64,000 nt of DNA from Meghimatium bilineatum. Its lineage: Eukaryota > Mollusca > Gastropoda > Stylommatophora > Philomycidae. Every line of letters begins with the position of its first letter. Positions within the stretch are counted from its first letter, which is position 1. Below, piece after piece: positions 39,574-54,451 of this stretch. Under the pieces are notes generated by a model. The model was not told the origin of the DNA. It saw only the letters and a list, made by a program, of their open reading frames with translations, and made no database searches. A program made the position numbers and the translations under genes. The DNA is taken from positions 23,680,589 to 23,744,588 of the forward strand of contig CM067304.1 of NCBI GenBank assembly GCA_034231615.1, given 5' to 3'.

Positions 39574-42439
39574 TATGAAACACCAACACTCAGTGTATGG
39601 AACACTTCAACACTCAGTGTATGAAACACTTCAACACTCAGTGTATGAAACACTTCAACACTCAGTGTATGAAACACTTCAGCACTCAGTGTATGAAACA
39701 CTTCAACACTCATTGTATGGAACACCATCACTCAGTGTATGGAACACTTCAGCACTCAGTGTGTGGAACACTTCAACACTCAGTGTATGGAACACTACAA
39801 CACTCAGTGTATGGAACACTACAACACTCAGTGTATGAAACACCAACACTCAGTGTTTGAAACACTTCAACACTCAGTGTATGGAACACTACAACACTCA
39901 GTGTATGGAACACTTCAACACTCAGTGTATGGAACACTACAACACTCAGTGTATGGAACACTACAACACTCAGTGTATGGAACACTTCAACACTCAGTGT
40001 ATGGAACACTACAACACTCAGTGTATGGAACACTACAACACTCAGTGTATGGAATACTTCAACACTCAGTGTATGGAACACTTCAACACTCAGTGTATGG
40101 AATACTTCAACACTCAGTGTATGGAATACTTCAACACTAAGTGTATGAAACACTTCAACACTCAGTGTATGAAACACTTCAACACTCATTGTATGAAACA
40201 CTTCAACACTCAGTGTATGGCATACTTCAACACTCAGTGTATGGAACACTACAACACTCAGTGTATGGAATACTTCAACACTCAGTGTATGGAACACTAC
40301 AACACTCAGTGTATGGAACACTACAACACTCAGTGTATGAAACACTACAACACTCAGTGTATGAAACACTACAACACTCAGTGTTTGGAACACTACAACA
40401 CTCAGTGTATGGAACACTACAACACTCAGTGTATGGAACACTTCAACACTCAGTGTATGAAACACTACAACACTCAGTGTATGAAACACTACAACACTCA
40501 GTGTATGGAACACTACAACACTCAGTGTATGGAACACTACAACACTCAGTGTATGGAACACTTCAACACTCAGTGTATGGAACACTACAACACTCAGTGT
40601 ATGGAACACTTCAACACTCAGTGTATGGAACACTACAACACTCAGTGTATGGAACACTTCAACACTCAGTGTATGGAACACTTCAACACTCAGTGTATGG
40701 AACACTACAACACTCAGTGTATGGAACACTTCAACACTCAGTGTATGGAACACTTCAACACTCAGTGTATGGAATACTACAACACTCAGTGTATGGAACA
40801 CTACAACACTCAGTGTATGGAACACTTCAACACTCAGTGTATGGAACACTACAACACTCAGTGTATGGAACACTACAACACTCAGTGTATGAAACACTTC
40901 AACACTCAGAGTATGAAACACTTCAACACTCAGTGTATCAAACACTTCAACACTCAGTGTATGGAATACTTCAACACTCAGTGTATGGAACACTACAACA
41001 CTCAGTGTATGGAACACTTCAACACTCAGTGTATGAAACACCAACACTCAGTGTATGGAACACTTCAACACTCAGTGTATGAAACACTTCAACACTCAGT
41101 GTATGAAACACTTCAACACTCAGTGTATGAAACACTTCAGCTCTCAGTGTATGAAACACTTCAACACTCATTGTATGGAACACCATCACTCAGTGTATGA
41201 AACACCATCACTCAGTGTATGGAACACTTCAGCACTCAGTGTGTGCAACACTTCAACACTCAGTGTATGGAACACTACAACACTCAGTGTATGGAACACT
41301 ACAACACTCAGTGTATGAAACACCAACACTCAGTGTATGGAACACTACAACACTCAGTGTATGGAACACTACAACACTCAGTGTATGGAACACTTCAACA
41401 CTCAGTGTATGGAACACTACAACACTCAGTGTTTGGAACACTTCAACACTCAGTGTATGGAACACTACAACACTCAGTGTATGGAACACTACAACACTCA
41501 GTGTATGGAATACTTCAACACTCAGTGTATGGAACACTTCAACACTCAGTGTATGGAATACTTCAACACTCAGTGTATGGAATACTTCAACACTCAGTGT
41601 ATGAAACACTTCAACACTCAGTGTATGAAACACTTCAACACTCAGTGTATGAAACACTTCAACACTCATTGTATGAAACACTTCAACACTCAGTGTATGG
41701 AACACTACAACACTCAGTGTATGGAACACTACAACACTCAGTGTATGGAATACTTCAACACTCAGTGTATGGAACACTTCAACACTCAGTGTATGGAATA
41801 CTTCAACACTCAGTGTATGGAATACTTCAACACTCAGTGTATGAAACACTTCAACACTCAGTGTATGAAACACTTCAACACTCAGTGTATGAAACACTTC
41901 AACACTCATTGTATGAAACACTTCAACACTCAGTGTATGGAATACTTCAACACTCAGTGTATGGAACACTACAACACTCAGTGTATGGAATACTTCAACA
42001 CTCAGTGTATGGAACACTACAACACTCAGTGTATGGAACACTACAACACTCAGTGTATGAAACACTACAACACTCAGTGTATGAAACACTACAACACTCA
42101 GTGTTTGGAACACTACAACACTCAGTGTATGGAACACTACAAAACTCAGTGTATGGAACACTTCAACACTCAGTGTATGAAAAACTACAACACTCAGTGA
42201 ATGAAACACTACAACACTCAGTGTATGGAACACTACAACACTCAGTGTATGGAACACTACAACACTCAGTGTATGGAACACTTCAACACTCAGTGTATGA
42301 AACACTACAACACTCAGTGTATGGAACACTTCAACACTCAGTGTATGGAACACTACAACACTCAGTGTATGGAACACTTCAACACTCAGTGTATGGAACA
42401 CTACAACACTCAGTGTATGGAACACTTCAACACTCAGTG
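39574..42439 (+). repeat. A/B higher-order repeat, dimer 3
   Basis: Cassette A (39574-41031) is 1,458 bp, shorter than 1,504 by one 22-bp and one 24-bp unit; its hub has a single CATCAC unit instead of two. A private CAGAGTATG lies near 40909. Cassette B (41032-42439) is 1,408 bp and includes a 240-bp duplication. Its last hub unit is followed by TATGG instead of TTTGAAAC. Confidence 0.87.
41456..41935 (+). repeat. 240-bp tandem duplication in dimer 3, two copies
   Basis: 41456-41695 and 41696-41935 carry the same ten-unit order as the block at 36564, following the TTTGGAACACTTC unit, and are again terminated by a GGAATACTTC unit at 41936. The same position and junctions as in the other B cassettes indicate that the duplication predates amplification of the A/B dimer. 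Confidence 0.92.
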
Positions 42440-45400
42440 TATGAAACACCAACACTCAGTGTATGGAACACTTCAACACTCAGTGTATGAAACACTTCAA
42501 CACTCAGTGTATGAAACACTTCAACACTCAGTGTATGAAACACTTCAGCACTCAGTGTATGAAACACTTCAACACTCATTGTATGGAACACCATCACTCA
42601 GTGTATGAAACACCATCACTCAGTGTATGGAACACTTCAGCACTCAGTGTGTGGAACACTTCAACACTCAGTGTATGGAACACTACAACACTCAGTGTAT
42701 GGAACACTACAACACTCAGTGTATGAAACACCAACACTCAGTGTTTGAAACACTTCAACACTCAGTGTATGGAACACTACAACACTCAGTGTATGGAACA
42801 CTTCAACACTCAGTGTATGGAACACTACAACACTCAGTGTATGGAACACTACAACACTCAGTGTATGGAACACTTCAACACTCAGTGTATGGAACACTAC
42901 AACACTCAGTGTATGGAACACTACAACACTCAGTGTATGGAATACTTCAACACTCAGTGTATGGAACACTTCAACACTCAGTGTATGGAATACTTCAACA
43001 CTCAGTGTATGGAATACTTCAACACTAAGTGTATGAAACACTTCAACACTCAGTGTATGAAACACTTCAACACTCAGTGTATGAAACACTTCAACACTCA
43101 TTGTATGAAACACTTCAACACTCAGTGTATGGCATACTTCAACACTCAGTGTATGGAACACTACAACACTCAGTGTATGGAATACTTCAACACTCAGTGT
43201 ATGGAACACTACAACACTCAGTGTATGGAACACTACAACACTCAGTGTATGAAACACTACAACACTCAGTGTATGAAACACTACAACACTCAGTGTTTGG
43301 AACACTACAACACTCAGTGTATGGAACACTACAACACTCAGTGTATGGAACACTTCAACACTCAGTGTATGAAACACTACAACACTCAGTGTATGAAACA
43401 CTACAACACTCAGTGTATGGAACACTACAACACTCAGTGTATGGAACACTACAACACTCAGTGTATGGAACACTTCAACACTCAGTGTATGGAACACTAC
43501 AACACTCAGTGTATGGAACACTTCAACACTCAGTGTATGGAACACTACAACACTCAGTGTATGGAACACTTCAACACTCAGTGTATGGAACACTTCAACA
43601 CTCAGTGTATGGAACACTACAACACTCAGTGTATGGAACACTTCAACACTCAGTGTATGGAACACTTCAACACTCAGTGTATGGAATACTACAACACTCA
43701 GTGTATGGAACACTACAACACTCAGTGTATGGAACACTTCAACACTCAGTGTATGGAACACTACAACACTCAGTGTATGGAACACTACAACACTCAGTGT
43801 ATGAAACACTTCAACACTCAGTGTATGAAACACTTCAACACTCAGTGTATCAAACACTTCAACACTCAGTGTATGGAATACTTCAACACTCAGTGTATGG
43901 AACACTACAACACTCAGTGTATGGAACACTTCAACACTCAGTGTATGAAACACCAACACTCAGTGTATGGAACACTTCAACACTCAGTGTATGAAACACT
44001 TCAACACTCAGTGTATGAAACACTTCAACACTCAGTGTATGAAACACTTCAGCTCTCAGTGTATGAAACACTTCAACACTCATTGTATGGAACACCATCA
44101 CTCAGTGTATGAAACACCATCACTCAGTGTATGGAACACTTCAGCACTCAGTGTGTGCAACACTTCAACACTCAGTGTATGGAACACTACAACACTCAGT
44201 GTATGGAACACTACAACACTCAGTGTATGAAACACCAACACTCAGTGTTTGAAACACTTCAACACTCAGTGTATGGAACACTACAACACTCAGTGTATGG
44301 AACACTTCAACACTCAGTGTATGGAACACTACAACACTCAGTGTATGGAACACTACAACACTCAGTGTTTGGAACACTTCAACACTCAGTGTATGGAACA
44401 CTACAACACTCAGTGTATGGAACACTACAACACTCAGTGTATGGAATACTTCAACACTCAGTGTATGGAACACTTCAACACTCAGTGTATGGAATACTTC
44501 AACACTCAGTGTATGGAATACTTCAACACTCAGTGTATGAAACACTTCAACACTCAGTGTATGAAACACTTCAACACTCAGTGTATGAAACACTTCAACA
44601 CTCATTGTATGAAACACTTCAACACTCAGTGTATGGAACACTACAACACTCAGTGTATGGAACACTACAACACTCAGTGTATGGAATACTTCAACACTCA
44701 GTGTATGGAACACTTCAACACTCAGTGTATGGAATACTTCAACACTCAGTGTATGGAATACTTCAACACTCAGTGTATGAAACACTTCAACACTCAGTGT
44801 ATGAAACACTTCAACACTCAGTGTATGAAACACTTCAACACTCATTGTATGAAACACTTCAACACTCAGTGTATGGAACACTACAACACTCAGTGTATGG
44901 AACACTACAACACTCAGTGTATGGAATACTTCAACACTCAGTGTATGGAACACTTCAACACTCAGTGTATGGAATACTTCAACACTCAGTGTATGGAATA
45001 CTTCAACACTCAGTGTATGAAACACTTCAACACTCAGTGTATGAAACACTTCAACACTCAGTGTATGAAACACTTCAACACTCATTGTATGAAACACTTC
45101 AACACTCAGTGTATGGAATACTTCAACACTCAGTGTATGGAACACTACAACACTCAGTGTATGGAATACTTCAACACTCAGTGTATGGAACACTACAACA
45201 CTCAGTGTATGGAACACTACAACACTCAGTGTATGAAACACTACAACACTCAGTGTATGAAACACTACAACACTCAGTGTTTGGAACACTACAACACTCA
45301 GTGTATGGAACACTACAAAACTCAGTGTATGGAACACTTCAACACTCAGTGTATGAAAAACTACAACACTCAGTGAATGAAACACTACAACACTCAGTGT

Positions 45401-45567
45401 ATGGAACACTTCAACACTCAGTGTATGAAACACTACAACACTCAGTGTATGGAACACTTCAACACTCAGTGTATGGAACACTACAACACTCAGTGTATGG
45501 AACACTTCAACACTCAGTGTATGGAACACTACAACACTCAGTGTATGGAACACTTCAACACTCAGTG
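42440..45567 (+). repeat. A/B higher-order repeat, dimer 4 with expanded B
   Basis: Cassette A (42440-43943) is the canonical 1,504 bp with CTAAG, GGCATAC and TATCAAAC. Cassette B (43944-45567) is 1,624 bp: it has three copies of the 240-bp block instead of two (+240) and lacks two units after CAGTGAATG (-48), a net +192 relative to 1,432 bp. Confidence 0.88.
44392..45111 (+). repeat. 240-bp tandem triplication in dimer 4
   Basis: Three consecutive ten-unit blocks occupy 44392-44631, 44632-44871 and 44872-45111, each ending with the CATTG unit and one GAAACACTTC unit. A GGAATACTTC unit at 45112 closes the run, as in the two-copy versions. This is the longest form of this local expansion in the window. 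Confidence 0.92.
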
Positions 45568-48503
45568 TATGAAACACCAACACTCAGTGTATGGAACACT
45601 TCAACACTCAGTGTATGAAACACTTCAACACTCAGTGTATGAAACACTTCAACACTCAGTGTATGAAACACTTCAGCACTCAGTGTATGAAACACTTCAA
45701 CACTCATTGTATGGAACACCATCACTCAGTGTATGAAACACCATCACTCAGTGTATGGAACACTTCAGCACTCAGTGTGTGGAACACTTCAACACTCAGT
45801 GTATGGAACACTACAACACTCAGTGTATGGAACACTACAACACTCAGTGTATGAAACACCAACACTCAGTGTTTGAAACACTTCAACACTCAGTGTATGG
45901 AACACTACAACACTCAGTGTATGGAACACTTCAACACTCAGTGTATGGAACACTACAACACTCAGTGTATGGAACACTACAACACTCAGTGTATGGAATA
46001 CTTCAACACTCAGTGTATGGAACACTACAACACTCAGTGTATGGAACACTACAACACTCAGTGTATGGAATACTTCAACACTCAGTGTATGGAACACTTC
46101 AACACTCAGTGTATGGAATACTTCAACACTCAGTGTATGGAATACTTCAACACTAAGTGTATGAAACACTTCAACACTCAGTGTATGAAACACTTCAACA
46201 CTCAGTGTATGAAACACTTCAACACTCATTGTATGAAACACTTCAACACTCAGTGTATGGCATACTTCAACACTCAGTGTATGGAACACTACAACACTCA
46301 GTGTATGGAATACTTCAACACTCAGTGTATGGAACACTACAACACTCAGTGTATGGAACACTACAACACTCAGTGTATGAAACACTACAACACTCAGTGT
46401 ATGAAACACTACAACACTCAGTGTTTGGAACACTACAACACTCAGTGTATGGAACACTACAACACTCAGTGTATGGAACACTTCAACACTCAGTGTATGA
46501 AACACTACAACACTCAGTGTATGAAACACTACAACACTCAGTGTATGGAACACTACAACACTCAGTGTATGGAACACTACAACACTCAGTGTATGGAACA
46601 CTTCAACACTCAGTGTATGGAACACTACAACACTCAGTGTATGGAACACTTCAACACTCAGTGTATGGAACACTACAACACTCAGTGTATGGAACACTTC
46701 AACACTCAGTGTATGGAACACTTCAACACTCAGTGTATGGAACACTACAACACTCAGTGTATGGAACACTTCAACACTCAGTGTATGGAACACTTCAACA
46801 CTCAGTGTATGGAATACTACAACACTCAGTGTATGGAACACTACAACACTCAGTGTATGGAACACTTCAACACTCAGTGTATGGAACACTACAACACTCA
46901 GTGTATGGAACACTACAACACTCAGTTTATGAAACACTTCAACACTCAGTGTATGAAACACTTCAACACTCAGTGTATCAAACACTTCAACACTCAGTGT
47001 ATGGAATACTTCAACACTCAGTGTATGGAACACTACAACACTCAGTGTATGGAACACTTCAACACTCAGTGTATGAAACACCAACACTCAGTGTATGGAA
47101 CACTTCAACACTCAGTGTATGAAACACTTCAACACTCAGTGTATGAAACACTTCAACACTCAGTGTATGAAACACTTCAGCTCTCAGTGTATGAAACACT
47201 TCAACACTCATTGTATGGAACACCATCACTCAGTGTATGAAACACCATCACTCAGTGTATGGAACACTTCAGCACTCAGTGTGTGCAACACTTCAACACT
47301 CAGTGTATGGAACACTACAACACTCAGTGTATGGAACACTACAACACTCAGTGTATGAAACACCAACACTCAGTGTTTGAAACACTTCAACACTCAGTGT
47401 ATGGAACACTACAACACTCAGTGTATGGAACACTTCAACACTCAGTGTATGGAACACTACAACACTCAGTGTATGGAACACTACAACACTCAGTGTTTGG
47501 AACACTTCAACACTCAGTGTATGGAACACTACAACACTCAGTGTATGGAACACTACAACACTCAGTGTATGGAATACTTCAACACTCAGTGTATGGAACA
47601 CTTCAACACTCAGTGTATGGAATACTTCAACACTCAGTGTATGGAATACTTCAACACTCAGTGTATGAAACACTTCAACACTCAGTGTATGAAACACTTC
47701 AACACTCAGTGTATGAAACACTTCAACACTCATTGTATGAAACACTTCAACACTCAGTGTATGGAACACTACAACACTCAGTGTATGGAACACTACAACA
47801 CTCAGTGTATGGAATACTTCAACACTCAGTGTATGGAACACTTCAACACTCAGTGTATGGAATACTTCAACACTCAGTGTATGGAATACTTCAACACTCA
47901 GTGTATGAAACACTTCAACACTCAGTGTATGAAACACTTCAACACTCAGTGTATGAAACACTTCAACACTCATTGTATGAAACACTTCAACACTCAGTGT
48001 ATGGAATACTTCAACACTCAGTGTATGGAACACTACAACACTCAGTGTATGGAATACTTCAACACTCAGTGTATGGAACACTACAACACTCAGTGTATGG
48101 AACACTACAACACTCAGTGTATGAAACACTACAACACTCAGTGTATGAAACACTACAACACTCAGTGTTTGGAACACTACAACACTCAGTGTATGGAACA
48201 CTACAAAACTCAGTGTATGGAACACTTCAACACTCAGTGTATGAAAAACTACAACACTCAGTGAATGAAACACTACAACACTCAGTGTATGGAACACTAC
48301 AACACTCAGTGTATGGAACACTACAACACTCAGTGTATGGAACACTTCAACACTCAGTGTATGAAACACTACAACACTCAGTGTATGGAACACTTCAACA
48401 CTCAGTGTATGGAACACTACAACACTCAGTGTATGGAACACTTCAACACTCAGTGTATGGAACACTACAACACTCAGTGTATGGAACACTTCAACACTCA
48501 GTG
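45568..48503 (+). repeat. A/B higher-order repeat, dimer 5 (canonical 2,936 bp)
   Basis: Cassette A (45568-47071) is 1,504 bp and cassette B (47072-48503) is 1,432 bp, the two most frequent lengths, so this is the best reference copy. Private changes include GGAATACTTC in place of GGAACACTTC near 46008 and CAGTTTATG near 46925. B contains two 240-bp blocks. Confidence 0.9.
47520..47999 (+). repeat. 240-bp tandem duplication in dimer 5, two copies
   Basis: 47520-47759 and 47760-47999 repeat the same ten-unit order as the other B-cassette blocks, closed by a GGAATACTTC unit at 48000. Confidence 0.92.
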
Positions 48504-51386
48504 TATGAAACACCAACACTCAGTGTATGGAACACTTCAACACTCAGTGTATGAAACACTTCACTCAGTGTATGAAACACTTCAACACTCAGTGTATGAA
48601 ACACTTCAGCACTCAGTGTATGAAACACTTCAACACTCATTGTATGGAACACCATCACTCAGTGTATGAAACACCATCACTCAGTGTATGGAACACTTCA
48701 GCACTCAGTGTGTGGAACACTTCAACACTCAGTGTATGGAACACTACAACACTCAGTGTATGGAACACTACAACACTCAGTGTATGAAACACCAACACTC
48801 AGTGTTTGAAACACTTCAACACTCAGTGTATGGAACACTACAACACTCAGTGTATGGAACACTTCAACACTCAGTGTATGGAACACTACAACACTCAGTG
48901 TATGGAACACTACAACACTCAGTGTATGGAACACTTCAACACTCAGTGTATGGAACACTACAACACTCAGTGTATGGAACACTACAACACTCAGTGTATG
49001 GAATACTTCAACACTCAGTGTATGGAACACTTCAACACTCAGTGTATGGAATACTTCAACACTCAGTGTATGGAATACTTCAACACTAAGTGTATGAAAC
49101 ACTTCAACACTCAGTGTATGAAACACTTCAACACTCAGTGTATGAAACACTTCAACACTCATTGTATGAAACACTTCAACACTCAGTGTATGGCATACTT
49201 CAACACTCAGTGTATGGAACACTACAACACTCAGTGTATGGAATACTTCAACACTCAGTGTATGGAACACTACAACACTCAGTGTATGGAACACTACAAC
49301 ACTCAGTGTATGAAACACTACAACACTCAGTGTATGAAACACTACAACACTCAGTGTTTGGAACACTACAACACTCAGTGTATGGAACACTACAACACTC
49401 AGTGTATGGAACACTTCAACACTCAGTGTATGAAACACTACAACACTCAGTGTATGAAACACTACAACACTCAGTGTATGGAACACTACAACACTCAGTG
49501 TATGGAACACTACAACACTCAGTGTATGGAACACTTCAACACTCAGTGTATGGAACACTACAACACTCAGTGTATGGAACACTTCAACACTCAGTGTATG
49601 GAACACTACAACACTCAGTGTATGGAACACTTCAACACTCAGTGTATGGAACACTTCAACACTCAGTGTATGGAACACTACAACACTCAGTGTATGGAAC
49701 ACTTCAACACTCAGTGTATGGAACACTTCAACACTCAGTGTATGGAATACTACAACACTCAGTGTATGGAACACTACAACACTCAGTGTATGGAACACTT
49801 CAACACTCAGTGTATGGAACACTACAACACTCAGTGTATGGAACACTACAACACTCAGTGTATGAAACACTTCAACACTCAGTGTATGAAACACTTCAAC
49901 ACTCAGTGTATCAAACACTTCAACACTCAGTGTATGGAATACTTCAACACTCAGTGTATGGAACACTACAACACTCAGTGTATGGAACACTTCAACACTC
50001 AGTGTATGAAACACCAACACTCAGTGTATGGAACACTTCAACACTCAGTGTATGAAACACTTCAACACTCAGTGTATGAAACACTTCAACACTCAGTGTA
50101 TGAAACACTTCAGCTCTCAGTGTATGAAACACTTCAACACTCATTGTATGGAACACCATCACTCAGTGTATGAAACACCATCACTCAGTGTATGGAACAC
50201 TTCAGCACTCAGTGTGTGCAACACTTCAACACTCAGTGTATGGAACACTACAACACTCAGTGTATGGAACACTACAACACTCAGTGTATGAAACACCAAC
50301 ACTCAGTGTTTGAAACACTTCAACACTCAGTGTATGGAACACTACAACACTCAGTGTATGGAACACTTCAACACTCAGTGTATGGAACACTACAACACTC
50401 AGTGTATGGAACACTACAACACTCAGTGTTTGGAACACTTCAACACTCAGTGTATGGAACACTACAACACTCAGTGTATGGAACACTACAACACTCAGTG
50501 TATGGAATACTTCAACACTCAGTGTATGGAACACTTCAACACTCAGTGTATGGAATACTTCAACACTCAGTGTATGGAATACTTCAACACTCAGTGTATG
50601 AAACACTTCAACACTCAGTGTATGAAACACTTCAACACTCAGTGTATGAAACACTTCAACACTCATTGTATGAAACACTTCAACACTCAGTGTATGGAAT
50701 ACTTCAACACTCAGTGTATGGAACACTACAACACTCAGTGTATGGAATACTTCAACACTCAGTGTATGGAACACTACAACACTCAGTGTATGGAACACTA
50801 CAACACTCAGTGTATGGAACACTACAACACTCAGTGTATGAAACACTACAACACTCAGTGTATGAAACACTACAACACTCAGTGTTTGGAACACTACAAC
50901 ACTCAGTGTATGGAACACTACAAAACTCAGTGTATGGAACACTTCAACACTCAGTGTATGAAAAACTACAACACTCAGTGTATGAAACACTACAACACTC
51001 AGTGTATGGAACACTGCAACACTCAGTGTATGGAACACTACAACACTCAGTGTATGGAACACTTCAACACTCAGTGTATGAAACACTACAACACTCAGTG
51101 TATGGAACACTTCAACACTCAGTGTATGGAACACTACAACACTCAGTGTATGGAACACTTCAACACTCAGTGTATTGAACACTACAACACTCAGTGTATG
51201 GAACACTTCAACACTCAGTGTATGAAACACCAACACTCAGTGTATGGAACACTTCAACACTCAGTGTAGGAAACACTTCAACACTCAGTGTATGGAACAC
51301 TACAACACTCAGTGTATGGAACACTTCAACACTCAGTGTATGGAACAATACAACACTCAGTGTATGGAACACTTCAACACTCAGTG
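48504..51386 (+). repeat. A/B higher-order repeat, dimer 6
   Basis: Cassette A (48504-50004) is 1,501 bp, three less than canonical because of a 21-bp unit in the hub (48550-48570). Cassette B (50005-51386) is 1,382 bp. It has a single 240-bp block (1,192-bp basic form) plus 190 bp at its end (seven 24-bp units and one 22-bp unit, with private TGTAGGAAAC near 51266 and GGAACAATAC near 51344). It also carries a CACTGCAAC unit at 51012-51020 that is shared with 57.95 kb. Confidence 0.87.
48550..48570 (+). repeat. 21-bp unit (3-bp internal deletion)
   Basis: The unit reads TATGAAACACTTCACTCAGTG up to its AGTG end, lacking three bases of the CAACAC core. It is the only 21-bp unit I found, and it lets this hub be told apart from all others. 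Confidence 0.9.
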
Positions 51387-52578
51387 TATGAAACACCAAC
51401 ACTCAGTGTATGGAACACTTCAACACTCAGTGTATGAAACACTTCAACACTCAGTGTATGAAACACTTCAACACTCAGTGTATGAAACACTTCAGCACTC
51501 AGTGTATGAAACACTTCAACACTCATTGTATGGAACACCATCACTCAGTGTATGAAACACCATCACTCAGTGTATGGAACACTTCAGCACTCAGTGTGTG
51601 GAACACTTCAACACTCAGTGTATGGAACACTACAACACTCAGTGTATGGAACACTACAACACTCAGTGTATGAAACACCAACACTCAGTGTTTGAAACAC
51701 TTCAACACTCAGTGTATGGAACACTACAACACTCAGTGTATGGAACAATTCAACACTCAGTGTATGGAACACTACAACACTCAGTGTATGGAACACTACA
51801 ACACTCAGTGTATGGAACACTTCAACACTCAGTGTATGGAACACTACAACACTCAGTGTATGGAACACTACAACACTCAGTGTATGGAATACTTCAACAC
51901 TCAGTGTATGGAACACTTCAACACTCAGTGTATGGAATACTTCAACACTCAGTGTATGGAAAACTTCAACACTCAGTGTATGAAACACTTCAACACTCAG
52001 TGTATGAAACACTTCAACACTCAGTGTATGAAACACTTCAACACTCATTGTATGAAACACTTCAACACTCAGTGTATGGAATACTTCAACACTCAGTGTA
52101 TGGAACACTACAACACTCAGTGTATGGAATACTTCAACACTCAGTGTATGGAACACTACAACACTCAGTGTATGGAACACTACAACACTCAGTGTATGAA
52201 ACACTACAACACTCAGTGTATGAAACACTACAACACTCAGTGTTTGGAACACTACAACACTCAGTGTATGGAACACTACAACACTCAGTGTATGGAACAC
52301 TTCAACACTCAGTGTATGAAACACTACAACACTCAGTGTATGAAACACTACGACACTCAGTGTATGGAACACTACAACACTCAGTGTATGGAACACTACA
52401 ACACTCAGTGTATGGAACACTTCAACACTCAGTGTATGAAACACTACAACACTCAGTGTATGGAACACTTCAACACTCAGTGTATGGAACACTACAACAC
52501 TCAGTGTATGGAACACTTCAACACTCAGTGTATGGAACACTACAACACTCAGTGTATGGAACACTACAACACTCAGTG
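51387..52578 (+). repeat. 1,192-bp cassette with AACAATTC and GAAAACTTC markers
   Basis: A hub is followed by ordinary units with GGAACAATTC near 51744, GGAAAACTTC near 51959, CATTG near 52045 and a private CACTACGAC near 52350. The first two markers recur 6,770 bp downstream (near 58514 and 58729), so this cassette is the sibling of the one starting at 58157. Its length equals 46 x 24 + 4 x 22. Confidence 0.82.
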
Positions 52579-52665
52579 TATGAAACACCAACACTCAGTG
52601 TATGGAACACTTCAACACTCAGTGTATGAAACACTTCAACACTCAGTGTATGAAACACTTCAGCA

Positions 52666-54451
52666 CTCAGTGTATGAAACACTTCAACACTCATTGTATG
52701 GAACACCATCACTCAGTGTATGAAACACCATCACTCAGTGTATGGAACACTTCAGCACTCAGTGTGTGGAACACTTCAACACTCAGTGTATGGAACACTA
52801 CAACACTCAGTGTATGGAACACTACAACACTCAGTGTATGAAACACCAACACTCAGTGTTTGAAACACTTCAACACTCAGTGTATGGAACACTACAACAC
52901 TCAGTGTATGGAACACTTCAACACTCAGTGTATGGAACACTACAACACTCAGTGTATGGAACACTACAACACTCAGTGTATGGAACACTTCAACACTCAG
53001 TGTATGGAACACTACAACACTCAGTGTATGGAACACTACAACACTCAGTGTATGGAATACTTCAACACTCAGTGTATGGAATACTTCAACACTCAGTGTA
53101 TGAAACACTTCAACACTCAGTGTATGAAACACTTCAACACTCAGTGTATGAAACACTACAAAACTCAGTGTATGGAACACTTCAACACTCAGTGTATGAA
53201 AAACTACAACACTCAGTGTATGAAACACTACAACACTCAGTGTATGGAACACTTCAACACTCAGTGTATGGAACACTACAACACTCAGTGTATGGAACAC
53301 TACAACACTCAGTGTATGAAACACTACAACACTCAGTGTATGAAACACTACAACACTCAGTGTATGAAACACTACAACACTCAGTGTTTGGAACACTACA
53401 AAACTCAGTGTATGGAACACTTCAACACTCAGTGTATGAAAAACTACAACACTCAGTGTATGAAACACTACAACACTCAGTGTATGGAACACTACAACAC
53501 TCAGTGTATGGAACACTACAACACTCAGTGTATGGAACACTTCAACACTCAGTGTATGAAACACTACAACACTCAGTGTATGGAACACTTCAACACTCAG
53601 TGTATGGAACACTACAACACTCAGTGTATGGAACACTTCAACACTCAGTGTATGGAACACTACAACACTCAGTGTATGGAACACTTCAACACTCAGTGTA
53701 TGAAACACCAACACTCAGTGTATGGAACACTTCAACACTCAGTGTATGAAACACTTCAACACTCAGTGTATGAAACACTTCAACACTCAGTGTATGAAAC
53801 ACTTCAGCACTCAGTGTATGAAACACTTCAACACTCATTGTATGGAACACCATCACTCAGTGTATGAAACACCATCACTCAGTGTATGGAACACTTCAGC
53901 ACTCAGTGTGTGGAACACTTCAACACTCAGTGTATGGAACACTACAACACTCAGTGTATGGAACACTACAACACTCAGTGTATGAAACACCAACACTCAG
54001 TGTTTGAAACACTTCAACACTCAGTGTATGGAACACTACAACACTCAGTGTATGGAACACTTCAACACTCAGTGTATGGAACACTACAACACTCAGTGTA
54101 TGGAACACTACAACACTCAGTGTATGGAACACTTCAACACTCAGTGTATGGAACACTACAACACTCAGTGTATGGAACACTACAACACTCAGTGTATGGA
54201 ATACTTCAACACTCAGTGTATGGAACACTTCAACACTCAGTGTATGGAATACTTCAACACTCAGTGTATGGAATACTTCAACACTCAGTGTATGAAACAC
54301 TTCAACACTCAGTGTATGAAACACTTCAACACTCAGTGTATGAAACACTTCAACACTCAGTGTATGGAATACTTCAACACTCAGTGTATGGAACACTACA
54401 ACACTCAGTGTATGGAATACTTCAACACTCAGTGTATGAAACACTACAACA
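52666..54451 (+). repeat. 1,786-bp tandem duplication, copy 1
   Basis: The segment carries hub remnants, a cassette with two close CACTACAAAACTC / GAAAAACTAC pairs (near 53157-53205 and 53397-53445), the hub at 53699, and then a shortened cassette. I found no difference from the copy 1,786 bp downstream across the stretches compared. 1,786 bp equals the 1,120-bp cassette plus 666 bp (25 x 24 + 3 x 22). Confidence 0.85.
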
